A stretch of 64,000 bases of DNA from contig JADFQO010000008.1 of NCBI GenBank assembly GCA_022561775.1, positions 30,878 through 94,877 on the forward strand, given 5' to 3'. Below the pieces are notes generated by a model. The model had not been told where the DNA came from and did no database searches. It saw nothing but the letters and a program-made list of their open reading frames with translations. Below are positions 42,781-51,661 of the stretch, piece by piece. Every line of letters starts with the position of its first letter. Within the stretch, counting starts at the first letter, position 1. The position numbers and the translations under genes are program-made. The DNA is from Myxococcales bacterium. Its GTDB lineage: Bacteria > Myxococcota_A > UBA9160 > SMWR01.

Positions 42781-45700
42781 ATGCAGGGCCTGACAAACCT
42801 CTTCTGGCGCTTGTTTCCCGATGTCCGCGTACAGGAGCGATCACGCTTCCTCTTTTTCGCGGAACTGGCCGCGCTGGTAAGCCTGGCACAGACGCTCGGG
42901 CTGACGGGTGCGGAAGCGATGTTCCTGTCCGAAGTCGGGATCGATTATCTGCCGATCACGATCATCGGCGGCTCGGTTTCGACGGTATTGGGATTTGTGA
43001 TCTATGCCGTGCGGGTGGGTGATGTTCGCAATGACCGCTTCTTCGTTCAGATGCTGGTCGGAGCGGGGATCGCTCTCACTGCTGCGACAACCGGGATCCG
43101 GCTCCAGGTGCCTGGCGTATCAATTTTCCTGATCTGCTTCTTTTTCGTCACACAAGCGATCTTCGTCAATCACCTCTGGACATTCACCGCCGACTATTTC
43201 GACACGGTTACCAGCAAGCGGATCGTTCCGCTTCTCACCATCGGAGCGAGCATCGGCGGCGTAGCCGGCGGCCTCATCGCCGTGGGGATGACCGGGATAG
43301 CAGGAGCCGCGAGCCTCGTCGTCGGCTGGGCGCTCTTTCTCTTCGTTGCGGCCTCGATGATTCGCATGGGTCGCTCGCGGCTGCGCGGCTGGGGACCGAT
43401 CGACCTAGAGGAGGCGGACGAGACTTCGGTGGAAGGCATTCGGGGAGCGGTCCGATACGTCCGCGCCTCGAAACTCGGGGGCGTTCTGCTGATTTCGGCG
43501 ACCGGCATGATCCTCGCGCTCGTCGTGGCGAGGTATATGTGGTTGGACGCGTTTTACCTGCGCTTCCCGGATCCGACGGATTTGGCGATCTTCATCGGCC
43601 TCTTCCTCGCTGTCACCAACGCGATAGAAATCGCGATCGAGATGTGGGTCACGCCATGGCTCATTCGACGCATCGGCGTGCCGAGCACCAATCTCATCCA
43701 CCCGACGTTGACGCTGTTGAGCTTCGCCGGACTGGCCTACCAGTACAACATCGTCTCGGGTGCAATCGCGCGCATGAATGGAGAGATGCTGGAGAACGCG
43801 CTCGCGAACCCGATTCGCGCGCTTCTCTGCAATGCGATTCCTCTGCGGTTCCGCGGTCGGGTGAGGGCCTTCATCGAGGGGATCGCAGTCTACGCGGGCA
43901 TGTCGGTCGGTGGCGGCATCCTGTGGGCTCTCGGAAACCCCGAACCCTTCTGGCTCGCCGTGGCGGGTGGCGTCGCGAGCCTGACCTATCTCGCCGCCAA
44001 CCTACTGGTGCGACGCGAATACCTTCACACTCTGGTCGATGAGCTACGCGCCGGCCGGATCGACCTGGAGAGCCTGGGTGACGAGATCGGCAAGTGGGAA
44101 GCCTCCCGCCTCGCAGCGCTATGGGAACAGCTCCTTCGCAGGGAAGGAGAGCATCCGTCGAAATCTCTCCTCAAGCTCATCAAGACTCTGGCAGACCAGG
44201 GGGTCCTCGGACCACTGCGGCGCGCGGTCGACCATCCGAGTGTCGACGTGCGCTGTTCGTGTATCACGGCGCTGGCTTCGACGGGCAGACGCGACGTCGC
44301 TCCCACCCTCGAATCCAGCCTGGCCGACCCCGAAGCCCGAGTTCGGATCGCCGCGATCGATGGCCTCGTCAAACTCGGTGGCGAAGCCCTGTTGGAGCCG
44401 CGCATCCAACCGCTACTCGGCGATCCGGACCCCGTCGTTCGCGCCGCGGCTGCGCGGCGAGCCGGTGCCGAGGGCGCGGCCGTGCTCAAGAAGATGATCG
44501 CCTCGCCTGATGCCGCAGAAAGCATCCCCGCCCTCACCAACGCGAGACCCTCCCTGCAAGAAGCTGTCGGAAAACGCTTGCGCGACGCCGATCCCGGCGT
44601 CCGAGCGGCGGCACTCAGACGAATGGCGAAGATCGCTCCAGAACCACCGATCGACCTGCGCGAAATTCGACAAGCCCTCGGGGATCGCGATCATCGCGTG
44701 AGGAGCGCCGCCGTTGCCCTGTTGGCAAATATCAAGGAGAAAGAAGCGCTCGAAGCACTCGCGACGGCTCTCGCAGACCCATCCGACGAAGTTCGGCATG
44801 CGGCCGAGTTGGCGCTCGTCTCACACGGCGATGAAGCAGCGGCGGCGATCGAGGGCCTTCTCAGCGCCGAGTCCGAACGCACCGTCTTGTCCGCTCTTCA
44901 GGTTGCAGCGCATTTGGGTCCCGACCAATCGACGAAAATTCTGCACCGCGAACAGCGCCGCCGTGTCAACGAGCTCTGGTATTGGGTGATCGCTCACCAA
45001 CAGCTGTCAGCTGCGGACGGATTGGCAAACCGCTTCCTTCGCGCCGCCTTCCTGGACGGCGTGGCCCGGAATCGGCGAATCGCCTTCCGGATTCTGGATC
45101 TCCTCGAAGGTTCCGGCGTCGTGCGGAATATTGAAAAGGCGCTGCGATTCGGCACAGTCCGATCCAGGGGCGACGCGCTCGAAATACTTTCTCACCTGGG
45201 CGACCGGGAGGCCGCGCGCCTGCTCGTGACGAATCACGAATCTGGACCGCTAGCAGATCGGATCAAGGCCGCCCGCAAACACGTAGCGGCCCCCGACGAC
45301 CCGCAGCAATTCGTCAACGACGCGCGCGAATCGAGTTCGAAATGGCTTCGAATGGGCGCCGCGGCCTTTGGCTTTGAGGCCGATCAAAAACTACCCGAGG
45401 AGGCAAGAATGGAGCGATTGCTGGCTCTCAAGGAAATTCCGCTCTTCAAGAATTTGAGCCTGGACCAGCTCGAAGCCGTGGATCAGATCACCAAGGAGGT
45501 GGAGTACCTCCCGGACGAAGTGATCCTGAGACAAGACGAGCCCGGTGATGAGCTCTATCTGCTCCTCGAGGGGCGGGTCCGCATTTTCACGAATTACGGC
45601 CTACCCAACGAGGACGAGAAACCCGAGCAAAGCGCCGTGAGTTCCTTCGGAGAGATGGCGGTACTCCATGACGGGACGCGAACTGCGACCGTCGTCGCCG

Positions 45701-45840
45701 CGGAGCGCTCACACCTGCTCTGCCTGGATGGAAACAGCCTCCGAGAGTTGCTGATGCAGATGCCCGAGATTTCGTTCGAAATGTTCCGTGTGCTGGTGGA
45801 GCGGGTCCGGACCGCGGAGAATCAAATTCGGCCCGGCTGA
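42781..45840 (+). CDS. Membrane transporter (NTT/MFS-like) fused to HEAT repeats and a cyclic-nucleotide-binding domain
   Basis: The 1019-residue protein has about 12 helices in residues 1-420 (FFAELAALVSLAQTLGLTG ... FVTQAIFVNHLWTFTADYFD, typical of the ATP/ADP-exchanger-like family), then about 400 residues of HEAT-like repeats (units such as DPEARVRIAAIDGLVKLGG, DPDPVVRAAAARRAG, DRDHRVRSAAVALLAN, DPSDEVRHAAELALVSHG) and a C-terminal cNMP-binding domain (IPLFKNLSLDQLEAVDQI ... PGDELYLLLEGRVRIF ... FGEMAVLHDGTRTATVVA). Such fusions occur in deltaproteobacteria; whether they carry nucleotides is unknown. GAGGAGCAGG precedes the ATG. Confidence 0.88.
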   Translation: MQGLTNLFWRLFPDVRVQERSRFLFFAELAALVSLAQTLGLTGAEAMFLSEVGIDYLPITIIGGSVSTVLGFVIYAVRVGDVRNDRFFVQMLVGAGIALTAATTGIRLQVPGVSIFLICFFFVTQAIFVNHLWTFTADYFDTVTSKRIVPLLTIGASIGGVAGGLIAVGMTGIAGAASLVVGWALFLFVAASMIRMGRSRLRGWGPIDLEEADETSVEGIRGAVRYVRASKLGGVLLISATGMILALVVARYMWLDAFYLRFPDPTDLAIFIGLFLAVTNAIEIAIEMWVTPWLIRRIGVPSTNLIHPTLTLLSFAGLAYQYNIVSGAIARMNGEMLENALANPIRALLCNAIPLRFRGRVRAFIEGIAVYAGMSVGGGILWALGNPEPFWLAVAGGVASLTYLAANLLVRREYLHTLVDELRAGRIDLESLGDEIGKWEASRLAALWEQLLRREGEHPSKSLLKLIKTLADQGVLGPLRRAVDHPSVDVRCSCITALASTGRRDVAPTLESSLADPEARVRIAAIDGLVKLGGEALLEPRIQPLLGDPDPVVRAAAARRAGAEGAAVLKKMIASPDAAESIPALTNARPSLQEAVGKRLRDADPGVRAAALRRMAKIAPEPPIDLREIRQALGDRDHRVRSAAVALLANIKEKEALEALATALADPSDEVRHAAELALVSHGDEAAAAIEGLLSAESERTVLSALQVAAHLGPDQSTKILHREQRRRVNELWYWVIAHQQLSAADGLANRFLRAAFLDGVARNRRIAFRILDLLEGSGVVRNIEKALRFGTVRSRGDALEILSHLGDREAARLLVTNHESGPLADRIKAARKHVAAPDDPQQFVNDARESSSKWLRMGAAAFGFEADQKLPEEARMERLLALKEIPLFKNLSLDQLEAVDQITKEVEYLPDEVILRQDEPGDELYLLLEGRVRIFTNYGLPNEDEKPEQSAVSSFGEMAVLHDGTRTATVVAAERSHLLCLDGNSLRELLMQMPEISFEMFRVLVERVRTAENQIRPG

Positions 45841-45975
45841 ACGTCCGGCGTTCAGCCGAGAGCGAGGAGGTGGACCCCTGAACCCGGACGAAGTTCGGCT
45901 TTTGCGGCGTAGACCGCTTGCAAAACCCGCGAATGGGGCTAATCCTGCTGGCGTGCAGGGGGGTGCTCGACTCAC

Positions 45976-46431
45976 GTGATTACGAGCACGATGTCTACGT
46001 TGATTACCACTGAGCGCGACCGACTCTGGCGCGCGCTCACGACTCCCAGCGAACTGATTCGCTGGGATGATCAGATCGTCGCGTTGCTCGACCCGGTTCC
46101 CGACTACCCGCGGCTCGGCCAACAGGTCCGTTGGCGATACCGGATCGGATCGGTCCCGATCGTCGTCCATCAAATCATCCAGGAAGTCCAGCCGGGCGAG
46201 CGCCTGCAATCGGCAATCTCCCGCGGCGTCTTTTGTTTCGGCGAAACCTACACGCTCGCGGACGAGGTCGGGCTGCCCGATCGAACTCGGCTGAGTCTCA
46301 AGGTCGTCGCGTCGAACTCGATGCCGGTCGTGGGCGGCTTGATGGATCGGTTCGCAATTCGGCGCCTGTTCGCAGAAATGATCGATTCGCGTTTGCGAGC
46401 GGTTCAAAAGTGGTGCGAAAACCACGCCTGA
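45976..46431 (+). CDS. SRPBCC/START-like small lipid- or ligand-binding protein
   Basis: The 151-residue protein has the helix-grip fold pattern of polyketide-cyclase-like proteins: LITTERDRLWRALTTPSEL, RWRYRIGSVPIVVHQIIQEV, FGETYTLADE and an ending long helix (RLFAEMIDSRLRAVQKW). It likely binds a hydrophobic ligand in the cytoplasm. The GTG start is at 45976. The end overlaps the start of the membrane-DCC gene by about 19 bases, so both are co-translated. Confidence 0.78.
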   Translation: MITSTMSTLITTERDRLWRALTTPSELIRWDDQIVALLDPVPDYPRLGQQVRWRYRIGSVPIVVHQIIQEVQPGERLQSAISRGVFCFGETYTLADEVGLPDRTRLSLKVVASNSMPVVGGLMDRFAIRRLFAEMIDSRLRAVQKWCENHA

Positions 46432-47741
46432 GCGTTACGCGGCCCTTTCTGGCTCATCTGGGAGGCTCCTCGTCGAGGACGGCCAGCTGCGCGAACGGTT
46501 GGACGGGCGGCCAATACAGTGTCTTCCGATTCGCGCTCGGCGTTTATCTGCTGTTTCATTTCGCATGCCTCGTTCCGCTGGCCTCCAAGATGTCTTCCAG
46601 CGCGGGTGTGCTCGGCGAAGCGTCTGAGAGCCCCCTGCATTTCTTTTTCCCGAATCGTTTGTTCTTCTGGGATTCGCCGGCTGTAGTCGTCGCGCTGCTT
46701 CTCGCAGGCGCCGGATTGAGCATGCTCTTCGCGTTGGGAGTGCGCGATCGCCTCGCGGGCCTCATCCTCTTGGTTCTGGGGTTTTGCCTCTTCGCGACGA
46801 ACCCGCCGATCTCGAATTCGAGCATGCCGTTCATCGGTTGGATTCTGCTCGCACACGCCTTCGTTCCGCGCCGACCCTACGGTTCGTGGGAAGCGCGCGG
46901 GCGCGTCGATCCGGGAGCGGGCTGGCGAATGCCCGCTCCGATCCACACCGCTGCATGGATCTTGCTGGCGATCGGCTACGCGTACAGCGGCGCAATCAAA
47001 CTGGCGAATCCCTCATGGATCGACGGCACTGCACTATTGGGGGCATCGAGCGACCCACTCGCCGAGCGAACGCTTCTGCGAGACATCGTTCTCTTGCTTC
47101 CAGCGCCGCTGATTACGCTCGTGACGTGGAGCGCGCTCGCGCTCGAAATCAGTTTTGCGCCGCTCGCACTCTCGCGGAAGGCCCGTCCGTGGTTGTGGTT
47201 GGCGCTCCTGGGCATGCAGCTGTCTTTGATGGCTTTGGGCCACTTCGCAAATTCTGTCGCGGGCATGGTGATGCTCCACTTCTTCGCTTTTGACCCTGCC
47301 TGGGTGAAGGGAAAGGAGGAGGAACGCGCCGCAACGATCTTTTACGACGGTGGTTGCGGCCTCTGCCACCGCTTCGTCCGTTTCGCACTTGCCGAGGATC
47401 GCGAAGGCAAGTATTTCCGCTTCGCTCCGCTAGAGGGAAACGCCTTCGCTGCCGTTCGAAATGAATCCGCGCAAGCCGAAACGCTCGACCCGATTGACAG
47501 CATCGTACTGTCCCTCCCCAGCGGGAGTCTGCTCGTGCGCGCCGCGGCAATACTCGAAATCGGCAAGCGGCTGGGTGGCATCTGGCGCGTGGCCGCAATC
47601 GCAGCAGGCGTCCTGTCGTTGCGCGTGCTCAACGCCGGCTACGATGGAATCGCGAGAATCCGCCACCGGATCTTCGCACCACCGCCCGACGCGTGTCCGC
47701 TCCTGCCCGCCCACCTTCGCGACCGTTTCGACCACCCCTGA
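46413..47741 (+). CDS. HTTM-like membrane protein fused to a DCC (DUF393) thiol-disulfide domain
   Basis: The 442-residue protein has about six to eight helices (residues 35-295; FALGVYLLFHFACL, VVVALLLAGAGLSMLF, LILLVLGFCLFA, IGWILLAHAFV, AWILLAIGYAYSGAIKLANPSW) of the HTTM type related to vitamin-K-dependent gamma-carboxylase, followed by a DUF393 domain opening ATIFYDGGCGLCHRFVRFAL (Cys315, Cys318). DUF393 proteins have a thioredoxin-like CxxC. A fusion of a quinone-type membrane domain with a thiol domain parallels vitamin K epoxide reductase systems, by analogy only. The start is GTG at 46413 within the preceding gene; other starts are possible. Confidence 0.8.
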   Translation: MRKPRLSVTRPFLAHLGGSSSRTASCANGWTGGQYSVFRFALGVYLLFHFACLVPLASKMSSSAGVLGEASESPLHFFFPNRLFFWDSPAVVVALLLAGAGLSMLFALGVRDRLAGLILLVLGFCLFATNPPISNSSMPFIGWILLAHAFVPRRPYGSWEARGRVDPGAGWRMPAPIHTAAWILLAIGYAYSGAIKLANPSWIDGTALLGASSDPLAERTLLRDIVLLLPAPLITLVTWSALALEISFAPLALSRKARPWLWLALLGMQLSLMALGHFANSVAGMVMLHFFAFDPAWVKGKEEERAATIFYDGGCGLCHRFVRFALAEDREGKYFRFAPLEGNAFAAVRNESAQAETLDPIDSIVLSLPSGSLLVRAAAILEIGKRLGGIWRVAAIAAGVLSLRVLNAGYDGIARIRHRIFAPPPDACPLLPAHLRDRFDHP

Positions 47742-47761
47742 CTACGTCCGACCCGCGCACG

Positions 47762-49045
47762 CTAGATATGGAGCTCTTCTCGAACCCAGCGATCCGGATC
47801 TTCGAATCGCTCGCGGGTCAGGGCACTCAGATCGCACGCTTCGAAGCGCCCGGTCGTGATGAGTGCCGCCATTTCGCGTCCCACCGCGTAGGACTGCATG
47901 ACACCCCGCCCGGTGAAGGAGTGCGCCTCGAAGAGATTGTCGAAGCTTCTGACCTTTCCCGCGATACCACTGCAATCGGGTGTCACCGCGTAGAGACCCG
48001 CCCAACCTCGCACGTGGCCACAGCGCTCAAAGCTGCTCGAGCGATGGGCGAGCCGCTGCCAGATCTGGGTTTCGAAGAAGTCGTCGCCGTCGTAGCCGAA
48101 ATCGAAACCGGGAGCCTCGTCGGGAACCGAGAAACCCGCGAGAATGTGGGCGCCCTCGGGATGAAAATAGAGTCCGCTGGCATCTACGATCATGCCGAGA
48201 TCGTCCAATGAGACGCCGGGTGCAATATCCTCGCGATGGATGTCGACCAGGCAAATCTGACGACGGACGGCTTCGGTTACATCCGCAACTCCGATCTTCG
48301 ACGAAAAGATCGGCGACCACGCACCGAGACAGTTCACCACCACGTCACAGGAAATGCGCGTCTCGCCGGCCTGCTTATTGATCGGTACGCGATGGGTGGT
48401 CAGAATCTCCCGCACCGTTCCGCCCGTGTCCGCGACCTCTCCGCGCTCGACTTCGATCACGTCGACAGCAGAGACCCGACGCCGGCTTCCCGCGGCACCC
48501 GAGACGCGCTGGGTCACCACACCGGCCACATAGTGCCGATTGCGGAAGACGACACCCAATCGCTCGGCTTCGGTTCTGTACCACGCTCGAACGGCATTGG
48601 GATTCACCAGCCCGTCGCGGGGTGAAAAGGTGGCGCCCACGATCTCTTCGAGGCCGCGGTCAAGTATGGGGAATCGTTCGGGAACTTCAGGCGCCGAAAG
48701 AAGTTCGACAGCGAGTCCGCAATCGTTTTGAAATCTTCTCTTCTCGATCGCCTGTGCGTAGAGTTCGGGATCGGAATAGAGCCAGAGGTAGCCGCGGTTG
48801 CGGAAACCGAGGGCCGCGGCGTGGTCGCGAAAAAAATCCAGCGTGGCGAGACACGATTGGATGTTGACCGGCTGCCACCAGGTCGCGCGCACGCCCCCGG
48901 CGTTCAACTCCGAAGACGCGTAGACGCCGGCGAGATCCAGATCGACGACGACGATTCCGGTGACTCCGCGACTCGCCAACGCCCAGGCGATCGAAGTCCC
49001 GACCACGCCCCCGCCCACGATCAGAACATCCGCGCGGTCCGCCAC
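47762..49045 (-). CDS. FAD-dependent amine oxidoreductase (DAO family, sarcosine/glycine oxidase-like)
   Basis: The 427-residue protein has the FAD-binding ADVLIVGGGVVGTSIAWALA, the ELNAGGVRATWW segment, a substrate-binding beta domain, and the C-terminal GWAGLYAVTPDCSGIAGKV ... AHSFTGRGVMQSYAVGREMA. It oxidises a secondary amine or amino acid with oxygen or an electron carrier. The substrate is not evident. It lies 150 bp from bioA and converges on the DCC gene. The conserved cysteine for covalent FAD is not obvious. Confidence 0.87.
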   Translation of the reverse strand: MADRADVLIVGGGVVGTSIAWALASRGVTGIVVVDLDLAGVYASSELNAGGVRATWWQPVNIQSCLATLDFFRDHAAALGFRNRGYLWLYSDPELYAQAIEKRRFQNDCGLAVELLSAPEVPERFPILDRGLEEIVGATFSPRDGLVNPNAVRAWYRTEAERLGVVFRNRHYVAGVVTQRVSGAAGSRRRVSAVDVIEVERGEVADTGGTVREILTTHRVPINKQAGETRISCDVVVNCLGAWSPIFSSKIGVADVTEAVRRQICLVDIHREDIAPGVSLDDLGMIVDASGLYFHPEGAHILAGFSVPDEAPGFDFGYDGDDFFETQIWQRLAHRSSSFERCGHVRGWAGLYAVTPDCSGIAGKVRSFDNLFEAHSFTGRGVMQSYAVGREMAALITTGRFEACDLSALTRERFEDPDRWVREELHI

Positions 49046-49197
49046 GGCCAGATCCTAGCCCAGAGCACCCGTACGCTGGAGCGCAGACACAGCGTGGCTC
49101 TCGGAGATCATGAGGTGCGAGGAGCGCAAAGCCGAGAATCGGGTTTGCGCGACGATGCGGAAGGTGCCGCGCAGCGGGGCTGCAGATTCTCGCGGCT

Positions 49198-50508
49198 CTA
49201 CGCTTCCGTGGCAGACGCCACGCTCTCTCGAACAACCGTCAGCAGTTCCGATAGGTCTTCGTCGGGAATATTCAGTGAGGGGACCACGTAGACCACATTT
49301 CCGATCGGCCTCAGGTATACACCGCGTCGCTGCGCCTCGCTGTAGACCCGCCAACCCAGCTCGGCCAGATAACCACCATCGCCTATCAGATCGAGGGCGC
49401 CGATCATCCCGATCGAGCGCGTCGCTGCAACGCCCGGAAGCGCTTCCATCTCCTCGAACGCACAGGCGATCTGCTCGGCTTTAGGCTTCGCTCGATCGAG
49501 GATGTTTTCATCGTCGAAGACATTGAGCACTTCCAATGCGACCGCGGCGCCAAGCGGATTTCCGCAGAAGGTGTGTCCGTAGTAGAAGGCGCGGTCCGTG
49601 TCGCCAAGAAATCCGTCGAAAATTCGGTCGGTAGCGAGGGTGGCCGCCATCGGCATGACTCCGCCCGTGAAGGCCTTGGAGATACACAGCAGATCTGGCG
49701 CGATCCCGGCGTGTTCACAGGCCCACATCGGCCCGGTTCGTCCGTAGCCGGTAAAGACTTCATCACAGATCAGAAAGATGTCGTGTCGATTGCAGAGTTC
49801 GCGAGCGGCGCGCAGCATGGCGGGATCGTAGATCCGCATGCCCGCAGCCCCCTGAACCATCGATTCGAAGACCACGCCTGCGATCGTATTGGTGTTTCGG
49901 TCGATAACCGTTTGGAGTTCTTCGAGACAACGCGCGAGCTGCGAGACGTCTCGCGCTGGCGGTACGTAGAAACAGTCGAGCAGCACTTCGGAAAATGGTT
50001 TTCGAAATACTTCGACTCCGCCGAGCGCTGTCGTTCCAATCGTATCACCGTGATAGCCTTCCTCGAGTGCCACGAAACGAGTCCGCTGGGGGCGGCCATT
50101 TTGCGCCCAATACTGAAGTGAGAGTTTCATCGCTACTTCGATCGACGTCGAACCGTTGTCACTGTAGAAGACATGCGACAACCCGTTGGGAGCGACGCCG
50201 CATAACGCCTCCGCAAGCTCCGACGCTGGAGGATGCGCGATCCCACCCAGCGCTGCATGGCAAAGGGCCTCTGACTGTCGGCGCAATGCCGCCACGAGGC
50301 GTGGGTGGTTGTGACCCACAGCCGACGTCCACCAGGACGCATTGGCATCGATATAGCTGCGCCCATCGGCTCCGATCAATCGAGAACCGCTCGCCTCGAC
50401 GATGACCAGCGGGTCGACGCTCTTGCGGTAATGGCTCATTTCAGTGTATGGATGCCAGACGTAGCGCTTGTCGAGCTCGACGATGCGTCTGGAAGAATCC
50501 TCGGACAT
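49198..50508 (-). CDS. bioA: Adenosylmethionine-8-amino-7-oxononanoate aminotransferase
   Basis: The 436-residue class-III PLP aminotransferase has the BioA-specific RYVWHPYTEMSHYRKSVDPL and ANASWWTSAVGHNHPRLV (residues around 15-65), the cofactor lysine in LLCISKAFTGGVMPMA, and YYGHTFCGNPLG. It converts KAPA to DAPA using SAM in biotin synthesis. The ATG at 50508 gives the normal N-terminus. No other bio genes are adjacent. It is one of three class-III aminotransferases within 12 kb. The gene upstream on the same strand is a luciferase-like oxidoreductase, 17 bp away. Confidence 0.93.
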   Translation of the reverse strand: MSEDSSRRIVELDKRYVWHPYTEMSHYRKSVDPLVIVEASGSRLIGADGRSYIDANASWWTSAVGHNHPRLVAALRRQSEALCHAALGGIAHPPASELAEALCGVAPNGLSHVFYSDNGSTSIEVAMKLSLQYWAQNGRPQRTRFVALEEGYHGDTIGTTALGGVEVFRKPFSEVLLDCFYVPPARDVSQLARCLEELQTVIDRNTNTIAGVVFESMVQGAAGMRIYDPAMLRAARELCNRHDIFLICDEVFTGYGRTGPMWACEHAGIAPDLLCISKAFTGGVMPMAATLATDRIFDGFLGDTDRAFYYGHTFCGNPLGAAVALEVLNVFDDENILDRAKPKAEQIACAFEEMEALPGVAATRSIGMIGALDLIGDGGYLAELGWRVYSEAQRRGVYLRPIGNVVYVVPSLNIPDEDLSELLTVVRESVASATEA

Positions 50509-50525
50509 CGATCGTCTCCGGGAGC

Positions 50526-51554
50526 CTAGAGGGCGAGCTCCGCCAGCAGCTGGATGGCCTCGGATTGTTGGGCACCCAACAGCAGCGTCGTTGCGGGAGA
50601 ATCCTGCCACGCTTGGATGCGAGCCGCGATCCTGTCCCGGGAGCCGACCAGCGAGACCGAATCGACCAACTCGTCGGGCACCGCCGCCATCGCGTCGGTC
50701 TTTTTCCCGTCCAGGTATAGATCCTGGATCTTCAGCGCGGCTTCTTCATAGCCGAGCCGCTTGACATAATCGGTATAGAAGTTCTTCCCCCGAGCGCCCA
50801 TCCCTCCAATGTAGAGCGAGAGCATGCCCTTCACGGGCATTCGGCAGCTGTCGAGGTCGTCTCCGACGATGCACGTCACGAAGGGCGCGAGATCGAAGTC
50901 GCACATGCTCCTGGCGCCGCCACTCTTCGAAAATCCCTCTTCGATGTAGGGAACGAGCGCTTCCGGTTTCCCGGGATCCATCCAGACGGGAAATACGCCA
51001 TCGGCCACCTCCCCACTACACGCCAGGCCCTTCGGAGTGATCGCCGCGGTATAGATCTTCATGTCCGCTCGACCGTGAAGAATGCTCTTGAGCGGTTTAC
51101 CAAGCCCGGTCGAGTCCTCCCCGGTGTAGGGGATCTGATAGTGGTAACCGTGATGTTCGAGTCGATCTTCCCGCGCCAGGATCTTTCGGACGATGCTGAC
51201 GTACTCTCGCGTTCGCGTGATGGGGCGCCCGTAGGCGACTCCGTGCCAACCCTCCACGACCTGAGGGCCGGACGGTCCGATCCCCAGGGTAAAGCGGCCA
51301 CCGGAAAGACGGTCGAGTGTCATCGCCGTCATCGCAGCCATCGCGGGAGAGCGCGCTGGCATCTGCATGATCGCCGTTCCGAGTCCGATCCTGGTCGTCT
51401 TCGCCGCGATGACCGCAAGGGGTACGACGGCGTCGCAACCGTAGGCTTCCGATGTCCACACTGAGCTGTACCCGAGTCGCTCCGCCTCCAGGATCAGATC
51501 ATAGTCGATGCGAATGTCGGGCCCGAACTGGCCGACGAGGAGGCCGAGTCGCAT
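50526..51554 (-). CDS. Luciferase-like (LLM-class) F420- or FMN-dependent oxidoreductase
   Basis: The 342-residue TIM-barrel protein has MRLGLLVGQFGPDIRIDYDLIL, SSVWTSEAYGCDAVVPLAVIAA, GLGTAIMQMPARSPAMAAMTAMTLD and GGRFTLGIGPSGPQVVEGWHG, matching the F420-dependent LLM family (MSMEG-like). It should use F420H2 or FMNH2 on an unknown substrate. It is upstream of bioA with a 17 bp gap and divergent from the protease gene; a perfect 14 bp palindrome lies in the divergent region. Confidence 0.85.
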   Translation of the reverse strand: MRLGLLVGQFGPDIRIDYDLILEAERLGYSSVWTSEAYGCDAVVPLAVIAAKTTRIGLGTAIMQMPARSPAMAAMTAMTLDRLSGGRFTLGIGPSGPQVVEGWHGVAYGRPITRTREYVSIVRKILAREDRLEHHGYHYQIPYTGEDSTGLGKPLKSILHGRADMKIYTAAITPKGLACSGEVADGVFPVWMDPGKPEALVPYIEEGFSKSGGARSMCDFDLAPFVTCIVGDDLDSCRMPVKGMLSLYIGGMGARGKNFYTDYVKRLGYEEAALKIQDLYLDGKKTDAMAAVPDELVDSVSLVGSRDRIAARIQAWQDSPATTLLLGAQQSEAIQLLAELAL

Positions 51555-51596
51555 GGGAAGACCTCAGACTGGGATGAACTCGCGCTTGCAGCATAC

Positions 51597-51610
51597 CGGA
51601 TTCGAATCCG
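51597..51610. promoter_or_regulatory. 14 bp perfect palindrome in a divergent promoter region
   Basis: CGGATTCGAATCCG lies between the LLM gene and the protease gene. It has the size of an operator, but nothing else supports this. Confidence 0.25.
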
Positions 51611-51661
51611 CGGCGGCGATGCGCGCAGCGCAGGTTCGCCCTATGAAGTCAGGTTGGCGTT

